Of a stretch of 64,000 nt of DNA, positions 22,185 to 33,098 are shown in pieces. The stretch lies in NCBI GenBank assembly GCA_023548195.1, contig JAJHZJ010000082.1, positions 248,001 to 312,000 of the forward strand, in the 5' to 3' direction. Source of the stretch: Bettongia penicillata ogilbyi. Its lineage: Eukaryota > Chordata > Mammalia > Diprotodontia > Potoroidae. Each line of letters begins with the position of its first letter. Position 1 is the stretch's first letter. A program made the translations under genes and the position numbers. Under the pieces are notes generated by a model. It saw nothing but the letters and a program-made list of their open reading frames with translations, made no database searches and was not told the DNA's origin.

Positions 22185-22680
22185 GGGTAATTCTAACCCA
22201 CACTGTTGTTTGCCTCAGTTTCTTCCATTGTAAAATGGGGATAATAGTAGCACCTTCCTTCCAGGGTTGATGTGAGGATGAAATAAAACATATTTGTAAA
22301 ATTCTTAGTACAGCGTCTGACACAAAGTTGTGTGTTCATCCTTCATTGCCCAAGAAGACCATGCCATCAGAGAAATGATGACATGACTTGCACTTGACTT
22401 TGTTCTGAGTGAGGAAGGGCTGTGCAGGTCACCAGCCTCACTTCTCTTCCAGAGTCATCTGGGTCCAGTGATCAGACATTCATCAGGATGACTAGGGATG
22501 ACCCAGGATGAGGCAATTGGGGTTAAGTGACTTGCCCGAGGTCACACAGCTAGTGAGTGTCAAGTATCTGAGGTGAGATTTGAACTCAGGTCCTCCTGAT
22601 TCCTGCACTGGTGCTCTATCCACTGCACCACCCAGCTGCCCCCTAACACAAAGTAAGCACTTAATAAATGCTTTTATGCC
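22185..22680 (+). mobile_element. CORE-SINE 3' part, split by another SINE
   Basis: 'gtttgcctcagtttcttcca', 'gggttgatgtgaggatgaaa' and 'cagcgtctgacacaaag' up to 22328. It resumes after 22645 as 'acacaaagtaagcacttaat'. The insertion is the reverse SINE at 22329-22645. Confidence 0.85.
22329..22645 (-). mobile_element. tRNA-headed SINE with RTE-type tail, nested
   Basis: Full-length reverse copy of the 9411-9724 family: 'gaccatgccatcagagaaat', 'gctgtgcaggtcaccagcct', 'gcaattggggttaagtgact', 'gctctatccactgcaccacc', 'cagctgcccc'. The target-site duplication ACACAAAGT is at 22320-22328 and 22646-22654. Confidence 0.95.
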
Positions 22681-22774
22681 CTATGCCCTTTCTCTTCCTT
22701 CTATATCCCTAGAATCACCACCCTGTACTGCCTGAATAATTTCATTGCCACCAGCTGGCTAACTTCTGCTCAGC

Positions 22775-22915
22775 CAAGACTCAGACTTGACTTCTGATGT
22801 TTACTATCTGTGTCACCTTGGGCAAGTCATTTAATTTTTCTGGGTCATTTGTAAAATGAGAGGGTCAAACTTACTGGCCTCTAAGGTCTCTCTCAGCTCT
22901 AAAGCTATGACCCTA
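22775..22915 (+). mobile_element. MIR-type SINE
   Basis: 'ctgtgtcaccttgggcaagt', 'ttctgggtcatttgtaaaat', 'ggcctctaaggtctctctca'. Confidence 0.8.
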
Positions 22916-23395
22916 AATTGTAAGATCAGATTCTGTCTGTTGCTTTGGCATATCTGAATTGTGATCTTCTGAGTTCCTTCTTAGGTTTTGATTGTGGGTG
23001 GTGGTAGGGGGGCATTGGATGGTGGCACATGACCCAGAGCATTGGGAAACTCCACAGTTCATTTCTCATTGAAGCTCAAATTACATTAGGGTTTCAAGTT
23101 CAGGTAACTGCCACTCAACCAGTATCTCAGGAATATTTGGGGAAATTAAATCAAATCAAACTGAGGCTGGGGTATGAGGAGACTGTTACCCTGCAGTTAC
23201 TTTCCCTGGTGTTGTTTTCAAGAACAGAAACTGAGCTACTCAGGAAGACGTGCTTCTCATTCCATTGGCTGAATTATCTTGTAATAAGCAAAAGTCAACA
23301 TGGCAGCTCTTTAGAACCAATTAGAGCAGCATGCATCATTCTCTTGCAAAGAGATGCCATGTTTGATAGACCATAATAGCTGGAATGCCCTAAAG
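22916..23395. other. Unassigned sequence
   Basis: An open frame of 115 codons (23029-23376) has no recognisable domain or start context; taken as chance. Confidence 0.45.
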
Positions 23396-23618
23396 CAAGT
23401 TCTTAACCTGGAGTCTGTGAGCTTGGTATTGATATAGATAGATTAGATATAGATATGGATATATATTATATAGATATGTTAGAGAGATAGATAGCTTTTT
23501 CATTATAGTGTAGTCCTACGTATTAAAAACATTATTCTGAGGAGGGGTCCCTGGGCTTCATCAAACTACCAAAGGAGTCTGTGACAAAAAAAAAAACCAA
23601 AAAAACTTAAGAACCCTA
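23396..23618 (+). mobile_element. hAT-type MITE with terminal inverted repeats
   Basis: Left end CAAGTTCTTAACCTGGAG, right end CTTAAGAACCCTA. The body carries 'ttattctgaggaggggtccc' and an internal GATA/ATAT repeat (about 23430-23490). An imperfect 8-bp flank (CCCTAAAG / CCTTAGAG, 6 of 8 if the end is set one base on) fits a hAT target duplication. Confidence 0.75.
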
Positions 23619-23712
23619 ACCTTAGAGGCTATTGCCTAATGAGGTGGATTCTCCCAAAGGACACACATGAAGAAAGTGTGCCAGAGGGAGTACTGTAAGC
23701 ATTACACTGTTT
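23605..23712. repeat. Local duplication, left copy
   Basis: Runs from the right end of the MITE into about 95 bp of flank ('attctcccaaaggacacaca', 'gtgccagagggagtactgta'). It recurs at 24894-25001 with about 9 differences in 108 bp (about 92% by eye). Confidence 0.9.
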
Positions 23713-24237
23713 CTTGATTATATATCCTTATATATGTGTTTATTATTCTTAGAAACACACTTGACACACAAAAAGTTATCAAGGAAAAATTATTACAACA
23801 GAGTTCAGAGGAATTGAACATTTCAGTCAAAGCTAACTCCACCTCTCTTCAGGAGGAGGAAATGTCTTCTATATTCATTTCCCCACAGATAGCTCCCCAG
23901 GAGGGCTACAGGAAGACTACAGTTTGTTCAGACCAATGCAAGCCCTTTTATACTATTTCGGATTTTGGACTTCTCGCCACACTAGCCATTGGTCACGTGA
24001 CTTCATGGTCTCCTCTCTTACAGGTTTTCCCTGAAACAGCTCATCAAGCCTGCACACAAGTTTCTGATCTTTAGTCTGACCGTGCTAGGTCACAAGTCTG
24101 ATTAGCTATCACTGCTCAAAGCTGGAAGTTTTTACCCTGTAGAAACAGAACTCTTTCCTTGTTTCCTATATATTATTTTATATGTATTTTATTTGGTATA
24201 GGTTTTCTTCTATGCCTGATCAGAGTGTTAGGTTTGG
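23713..24237. other. Unassigned sequence
   Basis: No repeat recognised. An open frame of about 110 codons (23736-24074) shows no known domain. Confidence 0.45.
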
Positions 24238-24475
24238 GTAGTTACATGGTACAGTGCATACAGCACCAAAACTGGAGTCAGGAAGACCTGAGTTCAAATC
24301 TAGCCTCAGACATTTTTACTAGCTGAGTGATCCTGGGTAAGTCACTTAACCTTGTTTGCCTTACTTTTCTCATCTGTAAAGTGAGCTGGAGAAGGAAAAT
24401 GGCAAACCACTCCAGTATCTTTGCCAAGAAAATCCCAAATGGGGTCACAAAGAGTTAGACACAATGGAAAAAAAA
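24238..24475 (+). mobile_element. tRNA-headed SINE with BovB-type tail
   Basis: Head 'acatggtacagtgcatacag', body 'gatcctgggtaagtcactta', tail 'ggcaaaccactccagtatct', 'aaatggggtcacaaagagtt' and an A-run. The tail resembles the 3' end of BovB-type RTE elements such as 10495-11790. Similar copies: 40385, 45137, 47405, 48565 (reverse) and 50727. Confidence 0.9.
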
Positions 24476-24481
24476 AACTGA

Positions 24482-24760
24482 AAATGGAATTTGACCTCAA
24501 ACATTATTAGCTCTGTGACTCTGGACAAGTCACTTGACTATTCTCAGCCTTAGCACCTTCATCTGCAAAAATAATAGTATTTTCCTCATAGGGCTTTTTA
24601 AAGGATCAAATTATGTAACATCTGTAAAGAACTTTTCAAACCTATATAAATGCTAACTATGATGAACTGATCCAGTTCTCTCTCAACTTTACCACTCAAT
24701 AGCTGTGTAATCTTGGGCCAGTCTCTCTCTTTCTCTCACCCTCATTTTCCTCAAATGTAA
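24482..24760 (+). mobile_element. Two adjacent SINE fragments
   Basis: 24482-24665: 'gtgactctggacaagtcact', 'gggctttttaaaggatcaaa'. 24680-24760: 'atagctgtgtaatcttgggc'. Both are incomplete. Confidence 0.75.
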
Positions 24761-24761
24761 A

Positions 24762-24880
24762 ATTCAACTCAACAAGCATTTGCTACTATACATACCAGAC
24801 ACTGCGCTAAGCACTGGAGACACAAAGATAAAAATTAAACAGTTCCTGCCCTGAGGAAGCTTATATTTGGGGGAGAGACG
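24762..24880 (-). mobile_element. L2 3' end fragment
   Basis: 'caactcaacaagcatttgct', 'ccagacactgcgctaagcac', 'tgccctgaggaagcttatat'. It ends at an A-run where the duplicated block begins. Confidence 0.8.
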
Positions 24881-24893
24881 CAAAAAAAAACAA

Positions 24894-25001
24894 ACTTATG
24901 AACCCTAACCCTAGAGGCTGTTGTCTAATGAGATGGATTCTCCCAAAGGACACACATGAAGAAAGGGTGCCAGAGGGAGTAGTGTAAGCATTACCCTATT
25001 T
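24894..25001. repeat. Local duplication, right copy
   Basis: Second copy of 23605-23712 in direct orientation, about 1.29 kb away. It includes the truncated MITE end ('acttatgaaccctaacc') but no other MITE sequence. Confidence 0.9.
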
Positions 25002-25002
25002 A

Positions 25003-25350
25003 TTACCTATACGTTACCCTATTCCAGAGTTAGGAAGATCTGAGTTCAAATCCAGCCTCACATACTTACTAGCTGTGTGACCCTGAGTGAGTCACTTAAT
25101 CTCTGTTTGCTTCAGTTTTTTCATATGTGAAATAAGAATAACAAAAGTACCATCCTGTCAGGGTTGTTGGGAGGATCAAATGAGACAATAATTGGAAAGT
25201 GATTAGCACAGTACATATTAAGTACCACGTAAATATTAGCCTTAGAAACAAAATATATACACAGTAAGTACTAAGTAGTTTAGATATTTTAAAAAAAGGA
25301 AATTGAGCTAGATGAGATTTAAGGTCTTCCGACTCTAAAAGTCTAATTAG
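25003..25350 (+). mobile_element. CORE-SINE and a second SINE tail
   Basis: 25020-25240: 'ttaggaagatctgagttcaa', 'tagctgtgtgaccctgagtg', 'cagggttgttgggaggatca'. 25296-25350 resembles a MIR tail ('tttaaggtcttccgactcta'). Confidence 0.8.
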
Positions 25351-25966
25351 GATTTTGTAATTCTAAGAGTCCTTTTCTCATGACCAGGAGTCAGTTCTCA
25401 TCTTAGTCACCTCAATGTTGTTATTTGTCTCTTTCCTGCCAACTTGAGACAACAAGCCAAGAGAGCGAAGGAAGGCTCAGGAGGATGAAAAGAGAAAACC
25501 AGCACTAACTCTCAGCCTACCTATTCCCGACCTACAACGATGTCTTGATTATCTGTTGGTGGTGACCGATAACCTCCAGGATTTGTGGCAGAGCTAATAC
25601 AAATTTTGCTGCTGATCAGTGAGGGTTCTCTAGAGCCTTCCCCAGGCTCATCCAGCTCTCGAAAGAGGAATTAGAAAAGTCTGATAACTTCAGTCTCCTG
25701 CCAAACAGATGTTTACTTTCTCCATGACCCCAATAAAAGTATCAATATAATTCGTTTTGGCTTTGGGAAGAATTTCTGCTTCAAGGTTTGGAGGAAAGGA
25801 AAGGATGAGCTAATCTGGGGCCAATTATTGAGCTCCTGGGGTTAAATACACTTGGACTTGTGCCTGCCTCGTGCCTCCCCAAATCCCAGGGCTTCTGTAC
25901 AACTCACAGCACCTTAGGAGCATATACACTTTCCTTGACTTTCATCACTGGATAAGTGTAGAATCG
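25351..25966. other. Unassigned unique-looking sequence
   Basis: No repeat or gene recognised. Confidence 0.5.
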
Positions 25967-26130
25967 TTGAAATACAAAATCATAGAATTTTGGAGTTGAG
26001 AGAAACCATGGAGGTCAACTAATCCAAACTCCCACTCACAGCAGGAATCTCCCCTTCAGCATCCCTGACAGGTGGTCCCCCAGCCTCTGCTCCATGATGA
26101 ATAACAGTACTGACTTTCAACAGCTTAGGA
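25967..26130 (-). mobile_element. L3/CR1 LINE 3' UTR fragment
   Basis: 'aaaatcatagaattttggag', 'gaggtcaactaatccaaact', 'gcatccctgacaggtggtcc' and 'ccagcctctgctcc' in reverse L3 order. Confidence 0.75.
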
Positions 26131-26224
26131 AACAGATATGGGTTGCATTCCAGCCACCCACAAACATTTGTTAGGGCGAGGGTGGTGTTCCAAGAAAAAC
26201 TCAAAGAGCCATCAACTTCTCCCA

Positions 26225-26570
26225 TAATAATAGTGAGGATGACAATAGCACTAACTCAAATTTGTACAACATGCTATGGTTATGAAGCACTTTATGTGCA
26301 TGATCTCATTTGAAAAAATAGGGAGCAACTCAGATTCAACTATACTATCTCTTCCAAGTGTAAGAGGCTGACCTGCTATCTCCCCCCCAGTCCCATCTCA
26401 CGCTGAATGCTGCTATCAGAGGGCAAACTAAAATACTCTGATCTCACAATAAGAGGAGGAGAGTGCCAAAGTAGGTAGCCAACCATCTATGAGGATTCAA
26501 GTTCTGCTGTAACACATATGAGCTATGCAACCACAGACAAATTGCTTAACTTATTAGTGCCCATAGATGA
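26225..26570. mobile_element. Two SINE fragments, opposite orientations
   Basis: 26225-26320 is a reverse MIR-type tail ('atgatctcatttgaaaa'). 26455-26570 is a plus-strand piece ('gagctatgcaaccacagaca'). The 130 bp between are unassigned. Confidence 0.5.
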
Positions 26571-26654
26571 GCTATAGAGACATGCATTGGTGAAAGAAGT
26601 TACCATGCTAAGAATCTGCTTATACTGATGAAATTATACATCTAGACCAAAAAA

Positions 26655-26790
26655 AGTTATCATCTCTATTAGGTAACAAGTTCCTTGAGAGCAGAGACTA
26701 TAAAGATTTTACTCTTTGTAGCTATAACACCTAGTCTGAATTAGTTAATACTTAGTAAGTGTCCCTTGAATAGAATTTAATGGAATCAAT
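26655..26790 (+). mobile_element. L2 3' end fragment
   Basis: 'agttccttgagagcagagac', 'acacctagtctgaattag', 'acttagtaagtgtcccttga'. Confidence 0.65.
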
Positions 26791-27354
26791 AAATATGCTG
26801 ACTGTGCTCTGGTTGAACTGTCTGAGGGTAGGAGGTTTGATTTGATAAGAGAAAAGTCTTTTAAAAACCATCATTCATATGGCCCCGTATTCACTACCAG
26901 CACCAACAAACATCACACACATTGGCTGAACTTTTCTGAAAGTCATCCTAGGGGAGCTGTAAGATTTGAATGCTCTCTCCTCCTCTGAAATAAATCCTGT
27001 TTTGTGCTAGGGTTCCTTCAGAATCCTTTAATTTGCCTGCCTTCACCCTTTTCTAGTAAATAACATAGAACTGGGACTCTTAAAATTACTCTCAATGTTG
27101 GGGTAAAAAAAAAGTACCTTAGCTCAATGCTGTCCTTACCCTAAAGTCACATATTATGTACCCCCATCATATCTGTCCAATAAACCTCCCCAAGATCACT
27201 TACTAACTGTATTAAAGTGGTCAGTGACCAAGAATGAATCAGCATTCTGCTTAACACAAGATGTATCCTAAATATTTTGCCTGGATGCCATTTCCTCTTT
27301 CAAAAATGAAATTTACAATTAAATAGTGGTATTACTGTTAGAAATAAAGATGTT
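26791..27354. other. Unassigned sequence
   Basis: No gene or repeat recognised. Confidence 0.5.
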
Positions 27355-27640
27355 TGGAGTAGAAGCAGATTGAGGGCAGGAGGGAAGATAACCTTAGCTT
27401 CAGAAGTTTTCTTTGAGGTGCCAAGCTAGAGATGTGGGGTTGGATCTCAGTGGAATGATAAGAGCTTGTACTTTGCATGTGGGAGTCACCCATGTAGAAG
27501 TGATAGTTGAAGCACTAGAAGGGAACATTACCAAAGGAGAGAATAGAAGAAGAAAAGTTAGAGGAAAAAACCTTGGTGATCACTTACCTTAAGAAATCAG
27601 GAAGAGGATCAGGAGACAGAGAGAGTTCTCACTTCATATA
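27355..27640 (-). mobile_element. L2 LINE internal fragment (probable)
   Basis: 'gatgtggggttggatctcag', 'aatgataagagcttg' and later phrases resemble the reverse of L2 ORF2 sequence, more diverged than 49370-50290. Confidence 0.45.
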
Positions 27641-27809
27641 AATTTTGTAAATTTTCATTATGTATATTTGACTTTAAGAATTCTGAAGGAAATCCACATT
27701 CCAAGAAAAGAAAACAACCTACTTCTTTTAACTATGTTTACTCTACAGTACTGCATTCCCTCTCACCTTTCCTGCCCTTCAGCTAGTTTCTCAGGTCTCT
27801 TCCCTCCCA

Positions 27810-27843
<34 letters not shown>

Positions 27844-27880
27844 GCACGCACGCATGCACACATGCACACACGCACACCCC
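27810..27880. repeat. (CA)n microsatellite
   Basis: About 15 CA units followed by imperfect CACG/CATG units. Confidence 0.97.
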
Positions 27881-28548
27881 TTTAAAAAAAAAATCTCCAA
27901 GTGAAAACAACCGAGGCCATTAACTAAGACCTCACTCTTCTTTGTCATCCTTCTAATATCTTCTCCCCTCAGTATCCTCCTTCTCTCTGATCTCTAATGA
28001 TGAGATCACCCTTATCCTTGCCAACATATCTATATTAATCCTTGATCCCATCCCCTCCCGACTTCTCCCACAAATTGCTACTACTAGCAGTTCCATTATC
28101 TCCATAATCTTCAACCTCTCCCTATCTGCTGGCCCTTTTCCTGCTGCATACAAACATGATAATGTCTCCTTCATCCTTTAAAAAAAAATATTTGACCTTA
28201 TCATGCCTGTCAGCTCTCACATTACATCTCTTTTCTTGTAAGCTAAACTCCTTGGGACAAGCTATCTACAATAACTGCTTCCATTTTCATTTTTCTTTAC
28301 TGTTCCTAAACCCTCAGCAATCTAGCTTCTGATTTTTTTATTTAACTGAAATTACAGTTGCCAATGTTAAGTTCCAAATCTAATGGGCTCTTCCTCTTCA
28401 TTTTTTTTAACTTTTCTGCAGCATAGACCATCTTCTCCTCCTACATACTCTCTTCTCTATGGGTTTTCATGACTCTTACCTCTTGGTTCTCCTTCAATCA
28501 GAATGCTCCCTCAGCCTATTTTGGTGATTTTGATCACAACTATTAATT

Positions 28549-28878
28549 ATGAGCATCTCATCAAGCTCTGTCCTAGGTCCTCTCCTTTTCTCCCTCTATA
28601 CTACCTCATTTGGTGATCTGGTCAGTTCCCATCATTCAATTATCATCACAATGCAAACGTTTCCCAGATCACTTTATCTAACTCTAGTCTTTCTCTTGCA
28701 TTCCATTCTTTTCGTCAACTGGCCGCTGGATATTTCAGACTTGATGTCCCTTGGGCATCTCAAACTAAAAAGGTATAAAATAGAACTCATTATCTTTTCT
28801 CCAAAATCCTCACTGCTTTTGAATTTCTCTATTGACTGTTCAGGATACCACGATCCTTCCGTTCAAACAAGTTTGTGA
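28549..28878 (+). pseudogene. L2 reverse transcriptase remnant
   Basis: 110-codon open piece inside the L2. It starts near SSSVLGPLLFSLYTTSFGD, the decayed 'QGSVLGPLLF' motif of L2 reverse transcriptase. It ends with LDISDLMSLGHLKLKRYKIE, LIIFSPKSS, matching the thumb-side 'HLKLNxxKTELIIF' block. The catalytic YADD region is replaced by unrelated residues, so it is dead. Confidence 0.85.
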
Positions 28879-29249
28879 TTTGGGTGTCATCTTTGAACCT
28901 TGAATATATGGCTTACCTCCAATATTCCATCTATTGCTAAATCTTGGAATTTCTTTCTCTACAACATTTCTCATATATATTCACTTCTCTTTCACAGTTT
29001 CCATCCTAGTTCAGGTCCTCATCCCCACTCACCTGGAGTATTGCAATAGTCTCCCTTCTTCAAGTGTCATCCTGTTCCAATCTATCCTCCACTTCAGATG
29101 CAAAGTGATCTTCCTTAAGTGCAAATTTAACCATGTCACTCACACACCCCCATGCAATAAGCTCCCTCTTACCTCCAGCATCAAATTTTAAACTCTTTTC
29201 CTGGCATTTAAAACTCCTCATAACCTGACCTCTTCTTATCTTTCCAGTA

Positions 29250-29560
29250 AGTGGTGCAGTGGATAGAGCACCAGCACAGGAGTCAGGAGGACCTAAGTTC
29301 AAATCTCACCTCAGACACTCACTAGCTGTGTGACCTTGGGCAAGTCACTTAACCCCAATTGCCTCATCCTGGGTCATCTCCAGTCATCCTGATGAACATC
29401 TGGTCACTGGATTCAGATGGCTCTGGAGGAGAAGTGAGGTTGGTGACCTGCACAGCCCTTCCTCATTCAAAAAACAAAGTCAAGTGCAAGTCATGTCATG
29501 ATTTCTCTGATGGCATGGTCTTCTTTGGCAGCGAAGGATGAACACACACATACACACACA
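29250..29560 (+). mobile_element. tRNA-headed SINE with RTE-type tail
   Basis: Head 'gtggtgcagtggatagagca' (the first bases are missing), body 'ctagctgtgtgaccttgggc', tail 'ggtcactggattcagatggc', 'gttggtgacctgcacagccc', 'gatggcatggtcttctttgg', ending in a CA repeat. It is inserted in L2. I could not find a clear target-site duplication. Confidence 0.93.
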
Positions 29561-30105
29561 CACATATTCTATAACCCTCCAAGCACTCTAAACTAGAATC
29601 CAGCCATGCTGACCAATATTTGCTGTTCCTCAGACACAATACTACCTCTCCCATTTCCATAACTTTGCACTGGATGTTTCCCATACCTTGAGTGCTCTCC
29701 CTTCCAATCTCTGACTTTTATAATCCCCGATTTCCTTTAGGATACCATTTAAGTGTGCCCTCCATCAGGAAACCTTTCCTAGACTCCCCTCAGCCCCAGA
29801 TTCCGCTACCATACCCATTAAGGTTGCCTTCAATAAATTCTGTGTTTATCTTTTATGTTTGATTCACATATGTTATCTTCTCCATTAGAATATAAACTCC
29901 TTGAGAGCAGGAACTGTCTTGGCTTTTGTATTTATATCACTTGTTTTTGCTTTTTCTTTGTATCCATGGGTAACCTTGTATCCCAAGAACATTATCCCAA
30001 ATAAATGTATTACTGGGGAAACTTTGTACTCTAATGTACAGAATGCCTTGCACATAATTAGAGTTTAATAAATACTCGTGATTGATTCTCCCAAAAGAAT
30101 TTAAG

Positions 30106-30684
30106 CTGTTTGTAGACAAAGACTGTTTCTTTTTCCTTTCTTTTCTTTTTTCGTTCCTTTTCTTTTCTGTCTTGTGTATCCCCAGCCTGGTCTATTAGGC
30201 GCTTCATCAATTTTTATTGATTGCTAGCCGGGGGCTAAGTTAGGGGCTGAAAATACAGAGACAAGAAAGAAAAGCCCTGTAGTTGACAGGGTTATTGCAA
30301 AACTCAGATCAGACAGCTGATATGAAAAGGCTTTGCAGCCCTACAGTTCTGCACACATGGATAGTTTTAGTGTAATGATTAATCTCCTGCTCCTCCCAGC
30401 ACTTGAGTGCAAATTATTTCTGTTGAGTTAGGTCCTTGTCTTCCTATTATTAGAATGTGATCTCCTTTAGGGTAGCACCCAGTTCTATTCTGTAATACAC
30501 ATTCCAAGAGCCAAGGCTCACATGATGGAGCCGAGGCTCAGTGAAGACCCTAGATCACATTCAGAACAGCCTGCAGGGATATTCAGAGTGGGATTAGCCT
30601 TGAAAGTTATTTGAAGGCATCAACTTTTTTTTTTCCATTTTTGTCATTGTCTCCTCAACATCTACGGTAGCATGATGTCCAGAT
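30106..30684. other. Mostly unassigned
   Basis: CT/T-rich tract at 30124-30170. A short L2 end on the plus strand at 30430-30510 ('gaatgtgatctcctttaggg'). Otherwise nothing recognised. Confidence 0.45.
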
Positions 30685-31420
30685 GTCAATCAATCAAACA
30701 GCAAACATTTACTAACTGTCTACTATGTACTAGGCACTGTGCTACATGCTGAGAATATGAATATAAAAGCTGGAATTCAATCCCTGCCCTAAAGGAATTT
30801 ATAATCTATTTCTAGAGATAATGGGTACACAAAAAAGAAATAAATTTTTAGCATCAAATATAAGTTAATTTCAGACACAAGAAGGTACTAACATTTGGGG
30901 AGGTCAGGAAAAGCTTCATATAGGACATGGACTTGAGCTGAGCTTTGAAGGAATCTAGGCATTCTAAGCGGTGGAGGTGAGGAGGGAGTGCACCCCTGGA
31001 GGAAAATGAAATGTCATAGGCGAGAAACATCAGTCTAGTTTGACTGAATTAGGGAAAAATAACATATAATGAGACTGTAAAGTATACTAGAGCCAGAATG
31101 TGAAAGGTTATGAATGTCAGACAGAGAAGTTTATATTTGACCCTAGAGACACTTGGGAAACCCTTGGAACTCTTTGAGCAAGAACTAGGGGAGTGGTTCT
31201 ACTCAGTCTGCATTTGGGGAAAATCACTTTGGCAGCTGTGTGGAGAATGGATTGGAATGGGAAGAGACTTGAGTCAGGGAGGCCAGTTAGGAGCTTACTG
31301 CAATAATTCAGGTAAAAGATGTTAAAGACCTGAACTAGGCTGGCCATGTGAGTAGAGAGAAATGGATGAATTCAACAGATGTTGTGGTGCCTAATGAGTA
31401 TTCATTGAATTATTGAAACT
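30685..31420 (-). mobile_element. L2 LINE 3' part
   Basis: Reverse L2: 'actatgtactaggcactgtg', 'ctgccctaaaggaatttata', 'ggaaaagcttcatatagg', 'gagctgagctttgaaggaat', 'cactttggcagctgtgtgga', 'gaatggattggaatgggaag'. Confidence 0.92.
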
Positions 31421-31439
31421 AGATCTTGAGACAGAAGTT

Positions 31440-31830
31440 TGACATACCTCATCAGGGTATATGTCTGTCAATGTCTTTGTATGTCTGAGTGTATCCTTAC
31501 GTGTTTCTGTGTATGTCTTCTTCTATGTCTGTGTGTTTGTGGTAGACATTGGAAAACAGGATACAGATGACCCAGTTTATCTTATCCCCAAAATAAAAAA
31601 GCTGCTCCAACCATTTACTGGCCCCAGGATGACTGTAAATTCCACAAACCTGGCCCTAAGCCAGCTCCATTCTCACAGCCCCAATTTGCCTCCATGACTG
31701 TCTGGGCCTCCGGGAAGACAAGAAGCTATACTATTCATTCCTTGGAGTTCAGGTCATCTTGACTGTGCTCACCTTGTAGGAAGGCAAGCACACAAATAGA
31801 ATGTCAGTGGAGCTTTGCATGGAGCTTTTC
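31440..31830. other. Unassigned sequence
   Basis: GT/CT-leaning tract at 31460-31545, then unique-looking sequence. Confidence 0.5.
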
Positions 31831-31834
31831 AGTC

Positions 31835-32340
31835 ATTCTGAAAAACAAATTGGAGTTATGAGACTTGTCCAAGTCCTTTGACCCAGACAGCCCACTGCTA
31901 TGTATACTAATGAGGTCAGAAAGAAGGGTCCCATCCATATACACGTAAATATCCATAGAAGCACTTTTTTGTGGTAGCACAAAACTAGAAATAAAATGAA
32001 AATCTGTTAATTGGGGGACATTTTTTTTGGTACATGAGTGTACATAACCAATGTCAAATGGGAAGAATTCAAACTGGAAAGCTTTTAAGAATCAAAACAA
32101 AATGAAGTAAGTAGAAACAGGAAAACAATATCTACAATGTCTACAGCAACGTAAATGAAAACAATAATAAAAGGAAACTGAATTCTCCATAATTAGAAGG
32201 ACTGTGCTTGGCTCTGAGAAGAGATAAAAAAAGACACTTCCTTGTTCTGTAGTCATGAGTATTGAATGTCGTGTACAATGTCAGATGGGATGGATTTGTC
32301 TGCTGGCTTTGCTTAATCATTTTGCTTTTTTCTCATAAGA
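31835..32340 (+). mobile_element. L1 3' part, decayed
   Basis: Order follows L1: 'tccaagtcctttgacccaga', 'tatccatagaagcacttttt', 'gaagtaagtagaaacagg', 'cagcaacgtaaatg', then a 3' UTR-like 'tttgcttaatcattttgc'. Confidence 0.7.
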
Positions 32341-32409
32341 GAAGGCTCACTGGGTAAAAGAAGGGGGGTTATCATTGGAAATAATTGTAACAGAAACAAA
32401 AGGCAGCAA

Positions 32410-32690
32410 TAAAAATTAGAAAATAATGATAATCCCAATAGTTGATAATAACAGCATTCAGCACTTTATGATTTCCAAAGCACTTTACAAATGTTATCTC
32501 ATTTGATCCTTATAGCAACCCTGGGAGGTAGGTGCTGAAGTTATCCCCATTTTATAGCTGAGGAAACTGAGACTGAGGAAGGGCAAATGATTTGCCCAAG
32601 TCACCCAGTCTATGTGTGTCCAAGTAGTCGAACTCAGGTCTTCCTGACTCCAAGGTCAACACTCTCTACCCTGCTCTAATGAGCTGACCA
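32410..32690 (-). mobile_element. CORE-SINE, near full length
   Basis: 'ccaaagcactttacaaatgt', 'tatctcatttgatccttata', 'gaggtaggtgctgaag', 'agctgaggaaactgagactg', 'cgaactcaggtcttcctgac'. 32691-33030 is unassigned. Confidence 0.9.
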
Positions 32691-33029
32691 GCAATGCCCA
32701 ATCTGTACAGTTCAAGTTGCATTCAAAGGTGGGAGAAGGGAGCACCCAACTGGAAGGACTCCAGGTGTCCACATCTTTAATCCTATGTCCTGGGGTTACA
32801 TAAAAGTTCTGTTATTTTTCAGATGCTTTCTGTCTTTTTGCCTTAGGCAGGAAACGACCCCATCTACCTTCCCCCAGTTATGCTCAGCTAAAGGTCTCAG
32901 CCCCTTGTGGATAAGTTGGCCCTGATAGATGTCTACTATCAATTAGTACTGTTATGCTGTGGTCCCCTGAAGAGAAACTCCTCTAGCTCTGGTCTACCTG
33001 CCATGGTTTGTTGACCCTGACTTGGCACA

Positions 33030-33031
<2 letters not shown>

Positions 33032-33098
<67 letters not shown>

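Larger units (their letters stand above)
27950..30105 (+). mobile_element. Long L2 LINE, split by a SINE
   Basis: The most complete L2 in the window, running from ORF2 into the 3' end. Nucleotide phrases in order: 'ccttatccttgccaacatat', 'cctttcctgctgc'-like text near 28130, 'gtcctaggtcctctcctttt', 'tggatatttcagacttgatg', 'ctggagtattgcaatagtct', 'tggcatttaaaactcctcat', then the SINE (29250-29560), then 'caggaaacctttcctagact', 'aatataaactccttgagagc' and 'gagtttaataaatactcg'. Translation keeps SVLGPLLFSLYTT and LKRYKIELIIFSPK. The polymerase frame is otherwise broken. Confidence 0.92.

Noticed and set aside
23029..23376. 115-codon open frame, and the neighbour at 23736-24074
   Set aside because: No recognised domain; both lie in unassigned DNA between repeats and are of a length expected by chance.
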